40,695 nucleotides of DNA from assembly GCA_903859055.1 (NCBI GenBank), contig CAIOLC010000257.1, positions 1 through 40,695 of the forward strand, read 5' to 3'. Positions 8,745-19,833 of this stretch are shown here, piece after piece. Position 1 is the first letter of the stretch; each line of letters begins with the position of its first letter. The translations under genes were made by a program, and so were the position numbers. The notes under the pieces were generated by a model. It saw only the letters and a program-made list of their open reading frames with translations. It made no database searches and was not told the origin of the DNA. Source of the DNA: an uncultured Chlorobiaceae bacterium (GTDB taxonomy: Bacteria > Bacteroidota > Chlorobiia > Chlorobiales > Chlorobiaceae).

Positions 8745-10571
8745 TCACTGGCACTCGCTCTCGAAACGCTCAATAACACGAAGAAATTGATGGCCATAAC
8801 GCTCAAGCTTGACCTCACCCACCCCCGAGACGGCGAGCATTGCTTCAGCCGTACGCGGCAAAAGTGCAGCCATATCCCGTAGCGTTCTGTCTGAAAAAAC
8901 AACGTAAGGTGGCACTCCCTGCTCATCGGCAATTTGCTTGCGCAAGAGCCTGAGCAGTTCAAAAAGCTCCTGATTATAGGGTAAACCAGAAAGATCGGAC
9001 TTTTCACGCAAAGCTTTTAACTGCTTTTTTTCAAAAACACGAACAGTCTCAATGCGCTCTTCGCCTCTCAACAGAGAAATTGCTTTTGGCAGCAAAAAAA
9101 GCGTCGGATAGAGCCCTTCGGATTTATCAATAACCTTTTGAGCAAGGAGTTCATCGACAAGTTGGCGCCAGTATTTTTTGTCGTACTCTTTTCCTACTCC
9201 GTATGTTTTAAGACGATCATGACCAAAATCGCGAATCTTCTTGTTGGTGCTTCCCGTCACAATATCGACAATATGCATTGCCCCGAAACGCTCTTCGGTT
9301 CGAACGATTGCCGATAAAAGCATTTGTGCCTCGCGGGTACAATCGACCACTTCACGACTGCCGAGACAGATATCGCAGGAGTTGCAATTTTCGTGCGGGT
9401 AGCTCTCTCCAAAATATTCAAGAAGTGCCCGGCGCCTGCAAACCGAAGTAGAGGCAAAAGCGATCACTTTTGAAAGTGCCCCAAGAGCTTTGGCACGCTC
9501 GACCTCATCAACCATTGCATCAATAAAAAATCGCACCTTGGGAATGTCGCCCTGCGCGAAAAGTAGGGTACATTGTGCAGGTTCACCATCACGACCGGCT
9601 CTTCCCGTCTCCTGATAGTAGTTCTCAATACTTTTCGGCAGATCGGCATGAATAACAAACCGGATGTTTGACTTGTCTATCCCCATACCGAACGCTATGG
9701 TGGCCACAATAACCTCTGCCTCGTCAAAAATAAAGGCCTCCTGATGACGTTTTCGCTCAGCATCACGAAGCCCAGCGTGATACGGAAGAGCACGAAAGCC
9801 TTTTGCCTGTAACATCGCTGAGGTCTCATTGACACTTTTACGGCTGGTACGGTAAATGATACCTGACTTTCCTTTGTTTTTTTTTATCAATGCTACAAGC
9901 TGCGCATCGGGGTTGTCCTTAAACTGAATATCATAATAGAGGTTGGGACGATCAAATGATGCACGGACAAGAAGAGGGGTTCGCAAGGCAAGTCTTTCAA
10001 GAATATCCTGTTGCACCCGGTTGGTCGCAGTAGCCGTAAAAGCTGCAACCGGAAGGTCAGGAAACATGGTTACAAGTCCGGAGAGAGAGAGATAGTCCGG
10101 CCGGAAATCGTGACCCCATTCTGAAATACAGTGAGCCTCATCAATGACTGCCATACTGATCTGCACTCTGCCAAGCAGCTCCCTGAAGGGTTCAAGACAA
10201 AAGCGCTCGGGAGCAACATAGAGCAGATCAAGAGCGTTTGCAAGAAGATCACGCACCACGTCATTCCATTCATCCGGAGTGAGTGAGCTGTTGAGAAAAG
10301 CCGCCCGAATACCGTTCGCTCTGGCGCCATCCACCTGATCTTTCATGAGAGCAATAAGGGGGCTGATAACCATACAGGTTCCAGGCAGCAATACGGCCGG
10401 TAGTTGATAACAGAGTGATTTTCCTCCACCTGTGGGCATAACCGCCAGCACATCTCTCTTTTCGAGAAGTGCGCGAACAACCCGCTCCTGATTGGGGCGG
10501 AAATCACGAAAACCGAATACTCTGCGAAGAGTATCAAAGATCACGGCATCTGACACGGGGATGTTACTCAT
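8745..10571 (-). CDS. recQ: ATP-dependent DNA helicase RecQ
   Basis: GFRDFRPNQERVVRALLEKRDVLAVMPTGGGKSLCYQLPA, DEAHCISEWGHDFRPDY, QETGRAGRDGEPA, Zn-binding CRRRALLEYFGE..CNSCDIC and HRDC region. Confidence 0.96.
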   Translation of the reverse strand: MSNIPVSDAVIFDTLRRVFGFRDFRPNQERVVRALLEKRDVLAVMPTGGGKSLCYQLPAVLLPGTCMVISPLIALMKDQVDGARANGIRAAFLNSSLTPDEWNDVVRDLLANALDLLYVAPERFCLEPFRELLGRVQISMAVIDEAHCISEWGHDFRPDYLSLSGLVTMFPDLPVAAFTATATNRVQQDILERLALRTPLLVRASFDRPNLYYDIQFKDNPDAQLVALIKKNKGKSGIIYRTSRKSVNETSAMLQAKGFRALPYHAGLRDAERKRHQEAFIFDEAEVIVATIAFGMGIDKSNIRFVIHADLPKSIENYYQETGRAGRDGEPAQCTLLFAQGDIPKVRFFIDAMVDEVERAKALGALSKVIAFASTSVCRRRALLEYFGESYPHENCNSCDICLGSREVVDCTREAQMLLSAIVRTEERFGAMHIVDIVTGSTNKKIRDFGHDRLKTYGVGKEYDKKYWRQLVDELLAQKVIDKSEGLYPTLFLLPKAISLLRGEERIETVRVFEKKQLKALREKSDLSGLPYNQELFELLRLLRKQIADEQGVPPYVVFSDRTLRDMAALLPRTAEAMLAVSGVGEVKLERYGHQFLRVIERFESECQ

Positions 10572-10595
10572 ACAAAAAGTTTCAGGATTCGTTGT

Positions 10596-11537
10596 TTACT
10601 CATCTGATGAGCGAGAACGACGAGTAGAACGAATCACCTCCGAAGCTTTATGGAGTGACTGGCGAGACTCTTCAACATCAGGACGGCTATCGGCAAATTT
10701 TACAAGATCAGCCTGCTTCAGCAGATTCATGATACTTTCAAAACCGGCAACTCCAAGCTTTTTAAGATCGCGCTCAATCTCCTGCGTCACCGCCTCAAGG
10801 GCACTGATCCGATAGTGCGTTTCAAGAAAAGAGCGCATGATATTGCTCAGCTCTTCGTAACATTCATGCGGAGGCATTCCGGATGAAAGGCTTGTGCCGA
10901 GTTTGCGAAGCTTCCGCTGGGCTACTTGACCGGAGTCAACATGTTCGGCACTGTTGCGCACCGTACGCTTGAGAAAGAAAATCAGAAGCAGGGCAAGAAT
11001 GCCCACTCCAAACACTCCAAGGAGAGCAGGCAAAAGCAAAAGATAAGGTATCGACGGACTCAGCGGTGGTTTGATGGGTCTGAGGTCGCGCATAGAGGCA
11101 TCAGTGAGCTCCCGGACGTACACTGAGGCTGATGGCCTGAAAGTCAACCTCTCTGCAAGTCGTCCCTCAGCGTCATAAAACAGCACGGTAAAGAATGGCA
11201 GAGTTTGCTTCCCTGCTCCAAAATGAACAAGTTCCAGCTCAAAAGTATCCTGCGTGATACCTGAAAGTAATTTTGGTGAGAGACGTTTGCTGCTGACCAG
11301 CTCGAACGGCTGCAGTGCAACGGCATTTATCCCTTCAAGAGAGACAACCTCTCCCGACGAATGTTTAACACTGATCAAGCAGTCAATACGGTCGCCGACA
11401 AGAACAGTGTCAGGAGTCACCGTCACAACTGGCAGCACCCTTCCCTCAGCCTGAAAAGTGGTTGGCAGTACGGCGAGCACCAGCAAAAAAAGAGGCCGCA
11501 AAAGAGAGCTGGACTTTTTTTTACTCCTTGCGTTCAC
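10596..11537 (-). CDS. BatD/DUF4381-like membrane protein, part of MoxR-DUF58 operon
   Basis: Signal peptide, Ig-like VTVTPDTVLVGDRIDCLISV segment, TM helix (YLLLLPALLGVFGVGILALLLIFF) and a cytoplasmic C-terminal helical domain; 3' of the DUF58 gene with overlap. Confidence 0.65.
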   Translation of the reverse strand: MNARSKKKSSSLLRPLFLLVLAVLPTTFQAEGRVLPVVTVTPDTVLVGDRIDCLISVKHSSGEVVSLEGINAVALQPFELVSSKRLSPKLLSGITQDTFELELVHFGAGKQTLPFFTVLFYDAEGRLAERLTFRPSASVYVRELTDASMRDLRPIKPPLSPSIPYLLLLPALLGVFGVGILALLLIFFLKRTVRNSAEHVDSGQVAQRKLRKLGTSLSSGMPPHECYEELSNIMRSFLETHYRISALEAVTQEIERDLKKLGVAGFESIMNLLKQADLVKFADSRPDVEESRQSLHKASEVIRSTRRSRSSDE

Positions 11538-12429
11538 GGTACCGGAAAAATGAGTTCAGATCACCAATGAAAGAGCGATCGGTATCAAGAAAAATGGAAT
11601 CAATCCGCATTCGCCTGAGTCGCTGACGAAGTTCATCGTGCAACCGCAACTGCTCCTCACGATATCGACCTGTAACCCGACGGCTGGCTGCGTCAACAGT
11701 AAGTCGCAACCCTGTTTCAGGATCCTCAAGATCCAGCAATCCACTGAGAGGAAGTGCCTTGTCCAGAGGATCGCTGATGTGTACCAAAATAAAGTCATGG
11801 CGATTGTTCAGCAACTTCATCCCTTTTTCATAGTCACTGTCAACAAGATCAGTCAAAAGAAAAATAATCTCCTGCCGCTTGCGGGTATAGCGGATAAAAG
11901 AGAGTGCTGCATTGATATTGGTGGTGCGACTCTGCACCTCAAGGCTTAAAAGTTTTTCCAGAATCATAAGCAGATGATGACGACCTTTGCGGGGAGGAAT
12001 ATAGCTTTCAATCTGATCGGTAAACACCAGAAGCCCCACTTTATCATTATTCTGAAGAGCACTAAAACCGAGCACAGCACTCACTTCAAGAACCAGCTCC
12101 CGTTTGCTCCGAACCTGACTGCCAAAAAGCATTGATGCTGACGCGTCAACCACAAGCAAAAGACTCCTTTCACGCTCTTCGGTAAAAAGTTTGACATACA
12201 GCTCATTTTTACGGGCAGAGGTGTTCCAGTCGATAGCACGAACATCATCACCATACTGATATTCACGAACATTGCTGAACTCAATCCCTTTCCCCTTGAA
12301 CGAAGAGTGGTATTCACCGCTGAACAGCTCGCTGGCCATGCGCTTCGAGCGAATTTCAACGCGCCTTATAATTTGCTGAAGCTCCTTCAGACTTTTTTGA
12401 TTTTTTTCCAATGGCGTATCAAGACTCAT
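11521..12429 (-). CDS. DUF58 domain-containing protein (vWA-like)
   Basis: FKGKGIEFSNVREYQYGDDVRAIDWNTSARKNELYVKLFTEERERSLLLVVDASASM is the DUF58 signature. Confidence 0.93.
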   Translation of the reverse strand: MSLDTPLEKNQKSLKELQQIIRRVEIRSKRMASELFSGEYHSSFKGKGIEFSNVREYQYGDDVRAIDWNTSARKNELYVKLFTEERERSLLLVVDASASMLFGSQVRSKRELVLEVSAVLGFSALQNNDKVGLLVFTDQIESYIPPRKGRHHLLMILEKLLSLEVQSRTTNINAALSFIRYTRKRQEIIFLLTDLVDSDYEKGMKLLNNRHDFILVHISDPLDKALPLSGLLDLEDPETGLRLTVDAASRRVTGRYREEQLRLHDELRQRLRRMRIDSIFLDTDRSFIGDLNSFFRYRERKE

Positions 12430-12444
12430 TGTCTGCCCTCAAAA

Positions 12445-13443
12445 TCATGGAACCTGCACATGCTGCAAAATCTGCCTTATCATGTCGTCAGGCTTAATAT
12501 TGTCTGCCTCGGCCTCGTATCCTGGTCGTATTCGGTGCCTGAGAGTATCGTAGACAATAGCCTTGACATCCTCCGGAGTTACATAAGGCCGATGCTGCAG
12601 GAAGGCATGTGCTTTGGCAGCGAGAAGAAGAAAAATAGAGGCTCTTGGCGAAGCTCCGTATTCAATCATGGCTTCCAGCTCTGCCATACCGTACAGACCA
12701 GGATTTCTGGTAGCTACAACGAGATCAATGATATAGTGCTGTACTCTGGGATCAACATAAATTCTGTCGATAAGGGCGCGTGCCCGAAAAATATCATCAG
12801 CTTGTACAACAGCCTGGATCGGTGCCTTGATGGATGTCGTGGCGGATCGGAGCATTATCTCCAGCTCTTCATCGTAAGAGGGATAATCGACAATCACCTT
12901 CATCATAAAGCGGTCAACCTGTGCTTCTGGAAGCAGGTAAGTACCTTCATGCTCTACAGGATTCTGGGTAGCCAGCACCATAAAAGGTTCCTGGAGAGGG
13001 AAGGTCTGATGACCAATGGTAACCTGGCGCTCCTGCATTGCTTCCAGCAGTGCTGACTGTACCTTTGCCGGAGAGCGATTGATTTCATCAGCAAGAATCA
13101 CATTGGCAAAGACTGGCCCCTTGCGGGGATAGAACTCCATATCCTTGGGATTGTAGATCATGGTGCCAATAAGGTCGGCTGGAAGCATGTCGGGGGTAAA
13201 CTGGATCCGCTGAAATTTCAGATTCATGACAGAGGCAACCGTACTGATAATAAGGGTTTTAGCCAATCCGGGAACCCCCTCAAGCAAAATGTGGCCATTC
13301 ACCAGCATGGCAATAAAAACGCGACGGATCACCTCAAGCTGACCAACAACCCGCTGGGCGAGAAGCACCTCGGCCTGTTCAAGAAATCGGGAGGCATCAA
13401 TGATCTCTGCTCCCAGCTCTTCCAGCTCTACAGCATGTTGCAT
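12445..13443 (-). CDS. MoxR-family AAA+ ATPase
   Basis: GHILLEGVPGLAKTLIISTVA, FTPDMLPADLIGT, ADEINRSPAKVQSALLEAMQERQVTIG, ATQNPVEHEGTYLLPEAQVDRFMMK. Confidence 0.96.
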   Translation of the reverse strand: MQHAVELEELGAEIIDASRFLEQAEVLLAQRVVGQLEVIRRVFIAMLVNGHILLEGVPGLAKTLIISTVASVMNLKFQRIQFTPDMLPADLIGTMIYNPKDMEFYPRKGPVFANVILADEINRSPAKVQSALLEAMQERQVTIGHQTFPLQEPFMVLATQNPVEHEGTYLLPEAQVDRFMMKVIVDYPSYDEELEIMLRSATTSIKAPIQAVVQADDIFRARALIDRIYVDPRVQHYIIDLVVATRNPGLYGMAELEAMIEYGASPRASIFLLLAAKAHAFLQHRPYVTPEDVKAIVYDTLRHRIRPGYEAEADNIKPDDMIRQILQHVQVP

Positions 13444-13554
13444 ACGATTCTTCTCCTCATTTTCAAGGGACTATTCCATACCCTTCCATTATTGCGCGTC
13501 TACAGTACCGATCTTGCACAGGTTAGACGTTATGAACTTTCGATTGATTGTCCA

Positions 13555-13782
13555 CTAAAAGTTTTTATAGAGACCATTAAAACCCATCCCCAGTAATGCC
13601 ACACCAAGAATCACCGCTGACCAGGTGTAGATATCAGGGATAAAGAGAAAACTGTTGAGCATCCCAAAATTGGGAGTAAGCAACATCATAAGATTTGCGC
13701 CCATGAGCACCAAAAGGAGGTGGAAAATGCTTACCTTAGCGCGTGATTTGTTCTTGCCGGCAGATTTTTCAACGTTACTCAT
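13555..13782 (-). CDS. Small two-TM membrane protein of unknown function
   Basis: 75 aa, two hydrophobic helices (FHLLLVLMGANLMMLL; YTWSAVILGVALLGMGFNGLY); located upstream of the MoxR operon on the same strand. Confidence 0.6.
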   Translation of the reverse strand: MSNVEKSAGKNKSRAKVSIFHLLLVLMGANLMMLLTPNFGMLNSFLFIPDIYTWSAVILGVALLGMGFNGLYKNF

Positions 13783-13815
13783 TGAACATATTTTTTTCTG
13801 AAAGAGTGTTGTACC

Positions 13816-14871
13816 ATGAATATTTTAGGAATAGAAACCAGTTGCGACGAAACCTCAAGCGCCATACTGCGCAACGGAACTGTCTGCTCCAACGTCATCA
13901 GTTCGCAGCTCTGCCACACCTCTTTTGGCGGAGTTGTACCGGAACTGGCCTCAAGAGAACATGAACGTTTGATCGTCTCAATTACAGATGCCGCTCTAAC
14001 GAAAGCCAATATAACAAAAAATGAACTTGATGTCATAGCCGCAACCGCTGGTCCCGGATTGATCGGAGCCGTCATGGTCGGTCTCTCTTTTGCTCAAGGG
14101 CTTGCTTACGCTCTCGACATACCGTTTGTCCCTGTCAACCATGTTGAAGCGCACATCTTCTCTCCATTTATCAGCGAAGATGCCAGCCGCTCAGTCCCTG
14201 AAGGGGCTTTTGTGTCACTGACCGTCTCTGGTGGTCACACACTTCTCTCAATTGTTGAGCCCGATCTCTCCTACACTGTGGTCGGAAGAACACTCGACGA
14301 TGCCGCAGGTGAGGCCTTCGACAAAACGGGAAAAATGCTCGGACTGCCCTACCCCGCAGGTCCGATTATTGACAAACTGGCTGAAACGGGAGACCCCTCT
14401 TTTCATCTTTTCCCCAGGGCGCTAACATCACAATCCCAAAGCAGTAAAAGCTGGGAGGGCAATTTTGATTTCAGCTTTTCGGGCATGAAAACCGCTGTGC
14501 TCACCTGGCTGCAAAAACAGGAGGCAGCTTTTATTGAACTTCATAAAGCCGACATCGCTGCATCAATTCAGGCGGCGATAGTGAGTGTCCTGGTTGAAAA
14601 AAGCATTGCCGCAGCACGAAGCCGGTGTATCCGTGCCATCTCCGTTGCTGGAGGCGTAAGTGCAAACTCTGGATTAAGAAATTCGATGCAGAGAGCCTGC
14701 AACAAAGAGGGAGTAAAACTCTACCTTCCTGAAATGCGCTATGCAACTGACAACGCGGCAATGATTGCCACACTTGCCAATCTGAAACTCTCTCGCGGCA
14801 TGAGGGCCAAACGCCTCTACAATGTAGCCCCTTACGCAAGCTTTACAAAAGCAGCAAAGAGGCATCATTGA
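13816..14871 (+). CDS. tsaD: tRNA N6-adenosine threonylcarbamoyltransferase TsaD
   Basis: [61 protein letters not shown]. Confidence 0.97.
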   Translation: MNILGIETSCDETSSAILRNGTVCSNVISSQLCHTSFGGVVPELASREHERLIVSITDAALTKANITKNELDVIAATAGPGLIGAVMVGLSFAQGLAYALDIPFVPVNHVEAHIFSPFISEDASRSVPEGAFVSLTVSGGHTLLSIVEPDLSYTVVGRTLDDAAGEAFDKTGKMLGLPYPAGPIIDKLAETGDPSFHLFPRALTSQSQSSKSWEGNFDFSFSGMKTAVLTWLQKQEAAFIELHKADIAASIQAAIVSVLVEKSIAAARSRCIRAISVAGGVSANSGLRNSMQRACNKEGVKLYLPEMRYATDNAAMIATLANLKLSRGMRAKRLYNVAPYASFTKAAKRHH

Positions 14872-14927
14872 AATAGTTCAATAAATACATTACATTCCTT
14901 TTCACTATAAAAAAACCAAACGCCGCT

Positions 14928-15281
14928 ATGTATACTACTCTTTTGACCCTGTTTCTTTTCTCTCCGCCAGCAGGGGGACAGACGCCAAACCCCCTGATCC
15001 AGATTGTTCCGTTAGTCCTTATTTTTATTGTCTTTTACTTCTTCATGATCCGCCCTCAGCAGAAAAAGCAGAAGGATAGAGAAAAGGTGCTTGACAGCCT
15101 GAAAAGAGGCGACAAGGTTGTCACCATAGGCGGTGTTCATGGTACTGTTGCAGGAATTGATACTGAAAAAAAGACGGTTCTGGTTCAGGTAAGCGAGACC
15201 ACAAAAATCAAGTTCGATCGCACTGCTATTGCCAATATCGACAAACAGGATGCGGGCGATAAACTTACGACCAAAGAGTGA
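14928..15281 (+). CDS. yajC: Preprotein translocase subunit YajC
   Basis: [49 protein letters not shown]. Confidence 0.95.
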   Translation: MYTTLLTLFLFSPPAGGQTPNPLIQIVPLVLIFIVFYFFMIRPQQKKQKDREKVLDSLKRGDKVVTIGGVHGTVAGIDTEKKTVLVQVSETTKIKFDRTAIANIDKQDAGDKLTTKE

Positions 15282-15289
15282 CACGTATA

Positions 15290-16414
15290 ATGCAGCCAAC
15301 ATACGCAAAACTGGTATTGGAGAATGGCTCTGTCTACAGGGGTACGGCTTTCGGCCATATCGGCGAAGCAACTGGAGAGGTGGTTTTTAACACTTCACTT
15401 ACCGGCTACCAGGAGATTCTGACCGACCCGTCCTATTCGGGGCAGATGGTGATGATGACCTATCCCCTGATAGGAAACTATGGCATCAATCCCTCCGATA
15501 ACGAGTCAAAGAAAATATGGGCGACCGCCTTTATTGTTCACGAAGTATCGCGAATCCACAGTAACTTCGAAGCATCACAGAGCATTGACTCCCGTCTCAA
15601 GGAAGATGGAGTTATGGGCCTGGCTGGTATTGACACACGAAGACTTGTCCGGGAAATTCGGGAAAAAGGGGCTATGAGGGGCATTATTTCCGTGCAAGAT
15701 GAGAGCGATGAGTTGCTGAGACAAAGAGCCCTGCAAAGTCCTGAAATGGCTGGCCGCGACTTGGCAAGAACCGTTACCACCACTCATAATTATACTCTTG
15801 AAAGAGAGAATAATCGATACCATGTTGTTGCAATTGATTTCGGCATAAAAAGCAATATTCTCCGCATGCTGCATCAGGCCGGGTGTAAGGTCACTGTCGT
15901 CAATGCCGGCACAACTGCTGAAGAGCTGCTTGCACTCCACCCTGATGGGGTTTTTCTCTCAAATGGACCAGGAGATCCCTCTGCCGTCGGTTACGCCATC
16001 AACACAATCAAACAACTTGTTGATTATAGTCAAACCACCAGACCGTTGCCAATCTTTGGAATATGCCTTGGGCACCAATTGCTCTCACTGGCTTGTGGTG
16101 CTGAGACCTTCAAACTGAAATTCGGCCATCATGGTGGCAATCACCCTGTCAAAAATCTCTTGACCAGTCAGATAGAGATCACCTCTCAAAACCATGGATT
16201 TGCTGTTACCATGGATTCCCTGCCAGAGGTTCTTGAAATGACCCACCTGAACCTGTATGACAATACCGTTGAAGGAGTAAAGCATAAAAAGCTTCCCTGT
16301 TTTTCGGTACAATACCATCCCGAAGCAGCACCGGGACCGCACGATTCGCACTACCTCTTTGATGAGTTCACCTCGCTTATGGATTCAACACAAACCACTT
16401 TTCTGAAGAGATGA
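15290..16414 (+). CDS. carA: Carbamoyl-phosphate synthase small subunit
   Basis: [17 protein letters not shown]...[24 protein letters not shown]; glutaminase motif [12 protein letters not shown] and [15 protein letters not shown]. Start chosen at MQPTYAK. Confidence 0.96.
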   Translation: MQPTYAKLVLENGSVYRGTAFGHIGEATGEVVFNTSLTGYQEILTDPSYSGQMVMMTYPLIGNYGINPSDNESKKIWATAFIVHEVSRIHSNFEASQSIDSRLKEDGVMGLAGIDTRRLVREIREKGAMRGIISVQDESDELLRQRALQSPEMAGRDLARTVTTTHNYTLERENNRYHVVAIDFGIKSNILRMLHQAGCKVTVVNAGTTAEELLALHPDGVFLSNGPGDPSAVGYAINTIKQLVDYSQTTRPLPIFGICLGHQLLSLACGAETFKLKFGHHGGNHPVKNLLTSQIEITSQNHGFAVTMDSLPEVLEMTHLNLYDNTVEGVKHKKLPCFSVQYHPEAAPGPHDSHYLFDEFTSLMDSTQTTFLKR

Positions 16415-17550
16415 AAAAAAGATTATTTACACCAGGCCCAACCCCGGTTCCCGAAAATGTCATGCTCCGCATGGCAGCTCCAATTATCCATCACAGGAAC
16501 CCCGAGTTTATGGAGATATTGACCAGGGTTCACGAAGATCTCAAATACCTGTTCAGAACAACCCAACCAGTCGTTGTTCTCAGTTGCTCTGGAACCGGCG
16601 GAATGGAGGCAACCATCTCCACTCTTTTTCAACAGGGCGACAAGGTTATTACCGTTAATGCCGGCAAGTTTGGTGAGCGGTGGGGCGAGCTGGTTCGCGT
16701 TTTTACCGGCAACTGTGTGGAGGAGAAGGTGGCCTGGGGTTCGGCGCTTCAGCCTGAACGACTGGCTGAACTTCTTGAAGAAAATCCTGATGCAAAAGGA
16801 GTCTGCCTTACCCATTCCGAAACATCCACCGGTACCGCCACCGATATCAAGAGTCTCAGCGCACTTATTCGCGAAAAATCTGATGCGTTGATCCTGGTTG
16901 ATGGAATCACGGCTGTTGGCGCACACGAATTTCTTTTCGATGAATGGGGAGTCGATATCTGTATCACCGGCTCCCAGAAGGGGCTCATGATGCCTCCGGG
17001 ACTGGCACTTGTTGCTATCTCTGCGCGCGCACAGGATGTCATTAAAGGGAAAAGTGGCACACCACAGTACTACCTGAGCCTGAAAAAAGCTCTCAAAGCT
17101 CATGCTGGTGATGATACTCCATTCACTCCGGCAGTCACCCTGGTCATCGGCCTCGATGAGGCGTTACAGATGATCAAGGCTGAAGGTATTGAAAATATCT
17201 GGGCTCGCCATGAACGGCTTGCCAATGCGTGCCGCCAGGGATGTAACGCCCTTGGCATGAAGCTCTTCAGTAACTCGCCATCGTTTGCGGTCACTCCGGT
17301 GTGGCTTCCTGAGGGGGTAAAATGGTCAGCCTTCAACAAGGCACTGAAAAAAAGCAATGGCATTACGGTTGCTGCTGGTCAGGATGAGTATAAAGAGAGA
17401 ATTTTCCGTATCTCCCACCTTGGATTTTATGATGAACTCGACATGCTGACGGTTATAGGCGGCATTGAACGGGCATTGAAAGAGATTGACTTTGCCTTTG
17501 AAATCGGCGCTGGTGTCAGCGCTGTCCAAAAAGCATTCCTCGGCAACTGA
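16411..17550 (+). CDS. Class V PLP-dependent aminotransferase (alanine/serine-glyoxylate type)
   Basis: [35 protein letters not shown]-Lys region [18 protein letters not shown]. Confidence 0.9.
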   Translation: MKKRLFTPGPTPVPENVMLRMAAPIIHHRNPEFMEILTRVHEDLKYLFRTTQPVVVLSCSGTGGMEATISTLFQQGDKVITVNAGKFGERWGELVRVFTGNCVEEKVAWGSALQPERLAELLEENPDAKGVCLTHSETSTGTATDIKSLSALIREKSDALILVDGITAVGAHEFLFDEWGVDICITGSQKGLMMPPGLALVAISARAQDVIKGKSGTPQYYLSLKKALKAHAGDDTPFTPAVTLVIGLDEALQMIKAEGIENIWARHERLANACRQGCNALGMKLFSNSPSFAVTPVWLPEGVKWSAFNKALKKSNGITVAAGQDEYKERIFRISHLGFYDELDMLTVIGGIERALKEIDFAFEIGAGVSAVQKAFLGN

Positions 17551-17572
17551 AGCCTGCCGGATAACTGAAACT

Positions 17573-18217
17573 ATGATGTTCCTGTATACCCTCCTGCTTG
17601 CTGTTACGTTTCTGACATCAATGCAGGAGAGATTCAGAGAGTACCGTATGCAACTGAATGCATACGCACTGTATGAACGTCACGCATACCCCGAAGCAGA
17701 ACAGGCCTACGAAGAGCTTCACACACCTGTTCATAGTCAAAAAGAGATAAACAGAACAACCTTTAATCTCGCCTGCACCCTTTACATGCAAGGGAAATTT
17801 CAGGAAGCTGCCGATCTCTTTGCCCAAAGCGCTAAAACCGGAAGCAAGTATTCTGAAATCCGGCAAAGCGCGATTTATAATGAAGGAGATGCGCTTGCCA
17901 TGAAAGCGATCGGAAGCAATGGGAAGGCCCAGAAAACCCTTTTCTTCCGTCAATCTCTTAACCGGTTCAAGACCGTATTATTAACAGATCCCGGTGATGG
18001 TGAGGCAAAAATCAACTATGAAATTGTACGTCGTTTTCTCAAAGAACAAGAGACACCTGAACAGAACACTGCTCCTCCACCCTCACCAGGCTTGAAGAAC
18101 AATGTGGCAAATCGACTCCTCGATAATGCGCAACAGGATGAATCTTCAATCATGCGAAGAGCTCCGCGAACAGCTCCATCGGCAGCGCATGGCTCCAAAA
18201 ACAATAAGGACTGGTAG
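17573..18217 (+). CDS. BatC-like TPR protein
   Basis: N-terminal hydrophobic segment followed by TPR units (YEEL..., FNLACTLYMQGKFQEAADLFAQSAKT, AIYNEGDALA...). Start at MMFLYTLLLA after the upstream stop. Confidence 0.65.
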   Translation: MMFLYTLLLAVTFLTSMQERFREYRMQLNAYALYERHAYPEAEQAYEELHTPVHSQKEINRTTFNLACTLYMQGKFQEAADLFAQSAKTGSKYSEIRQSAIYNEGDALAMKAIGSNGKAQKTLFFRQSLNRFKTVLLTDPGDGEAKINYEIVRRFLKEQETPEQNTAPPPSPGLKNNVANRLLDNAQQDESSIMRRAPRTAPSAAHGSKNNKDW

Positions 18218-18223
18218 TGCAAA

Positions 18224-19651
18224 ATGGCTGACGGCCTCTTGAAAAAAAAAGTTCTTCTCGTTTTTCTCCCTTCAGAAAGTGGGGTTGACGGAGCACGGTC
18301 ACTCTACACCGACAAGAAGCGTAACCCTTTATTTACATGGGTAGACCTGTCGTTGCGAGCCATTATCAAACAAAGCCAGTTCGCCATTCCACCGCTCTCT
18401 CTCATGATTCTCAGCTCTGTCGAGGTAAAGGGAGTTGAACAGGCTCTCTGCGACATGCGGTTTGAGGAGTTTCCCTGGCATATAAAGTGGGATCTTGTCG
18501 GGATCAGCGTGCAGACCGGAATGGCTAAAAAAGCTTATGAACTTGCCGACAAGCTTCGTGCTGCAGGAATACGGGTCGTGCTTGGGGGCGCCCATGTCAC
18601 CCTTTTCCCGGAATCCTGTCGTCCCCATGCCGATATTCTTGTGGAAGGAGAGGCTGATGACCTTTGGAAAGAGTTACTCACTGACCTTGCAACTGGCTCT
18701 CTCAGGCCACTCTATCGTTCCGATAGCTTCCCTGATCTCGGAATCCCGAGAGCAGTTAGCAAACGGACGCTCATCAAAAACCGCTATTTTACGACCAACC
18801 TGATCCAGACCGGAAGAGGCTGCCAGTACAGTTGTGACTTTTGCAATGTCCATCTTCTCAATGGCCATGCTTTGCGTAAAAGATCGGTTGCAGAGGTAGT
18901 CAATGAAGTTGCAAGGTTTCAGCAACACGATCAAAGAATCTTTTTTTTTGTTGATGACTCAATTAATGCCGATCCCGCATACGCACTGGAACTGTTTCGA
19001 AAGCTTGTGCCACTGAGAATACGCTGGTTTGGACAAGCAACGACAACTCTTGGCCAGCAGCATGAGCTTCTGAAAACTTTTGCCGATTCAGGGTGCCAGG
19101 CACTCCTTGTCGGTATTGAAAGCATCGAGCCAGCCAGTCGAAGTGCGCACAAAAAAAACCAGAATCGGGCTGGCGAACTGGTCAAAGCTGTTTGCTCTAT
19201 ACGGGAGGCCGGAATTAGTCTCTATGGCAGTTTTATCTACGGCCTTGATGGCGATACGCTTGATACTCCGGCAGCAATTCTTGATTTTGTCAACGAAACA
19301 AAACTTGACGTTCCTGGCATCAATATTCTGAGACCCACGCCAGGCACCCAGGTTTTTGAACGACTCAAAGAGGAGGGACGACTCCTCTTTGACCCTCACG
19401 ACATCACAGCATACCGATACTCCTTCGGCCAGGAGATGCTTTACAAACCAAAACAGATTCCTGTCGAAGCCTTTATTGAGAGCTACTCAGCACTGACCAG
19501 CCAGCTTTTCAATGTCAAAAATGCCCTGCTTAGAGGCTTATGCGCTCCGAGATCGAAGAGTGCTGTCATGCTTTTCAATCTTTTCTATGCACACCTTTAT
19601 ACTCTTTCACGTCATGACCTGAAGCTTCAGTATGAAAAAATCATCAGGTAA
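18224..19651 (+). CDS. B12-binding-domain radical SAM protein (BchE-like superfamily)
   Basis: N-terminal cobalamin-binding-like region (LVGISVQTGMAKKAYELADKLRAAGIRVVLGGAHVTLFPE) and the [4Fe-4S] SAM motif GRGCQYSCDFCNVH (CxxxCxxC). Confidence 0.88.
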   Translation: MADGLLKKKVLLVFLPSESGVDGARSLYTDKKRNPLFTWVDLSLRAIIKQSQFAIPPLSLMILSSVEVKGVEQALCDMRFEEFPWHIKWDLVGISVQTGMAKKAYELADKLRAAGIRVVLGGAHVTLFPESCRPHADILVEGEADDLWKELLTDLATGSLRPLYRSDSFPDLGIPRAVSKRTLIKNRYFTTNLIQTGRGCQYSCDFCNVHLLNGHALRKRSVAEVVNEVARFQQHDQRIFFFVDDSINADPAYALELFRKLVPLRIRWFGQATTTLGQQHELLKTFADSGCQALLVGIESIEPASRSAHKKNQNRAGELVKAVCSIREAGISLYGSFIYGLDGDTLDTPAAILDFVNETKLDVPGINILRPTPGTQVFERLKEEGRLLFDPHDITAYRYSFGQEMLYKPKQIPVEAFIESYSALTSQLFNVKNALLRGLCAPRSKSAVMLFNLFYAHLYTLSRHDLKLQYEKIIR

Positions 19652-19833
19652 AAAATCATTTTGTCATACGCTGATTAATTTTTAAACTGTTCGTTAATCA
19701 ACTACCCCGCAGCAGAGCTGCGGGGTATGAAGTCATGTTTAAGAATACTTTCACGAAGCACAGCTTCGAGGAATATATCCTATAGCGATTTAATGCATCT
19801 CCCCGGCACCAACAAACTAAACCCCTATCAAGA

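Noticed and set aside
16423-17103. Minus-strand 226-aa ORF antisense to the class V aminotransferase
   Set aside because: Cys-rich shadow frame; the plus-strand aminotransferase has clear family motifs.
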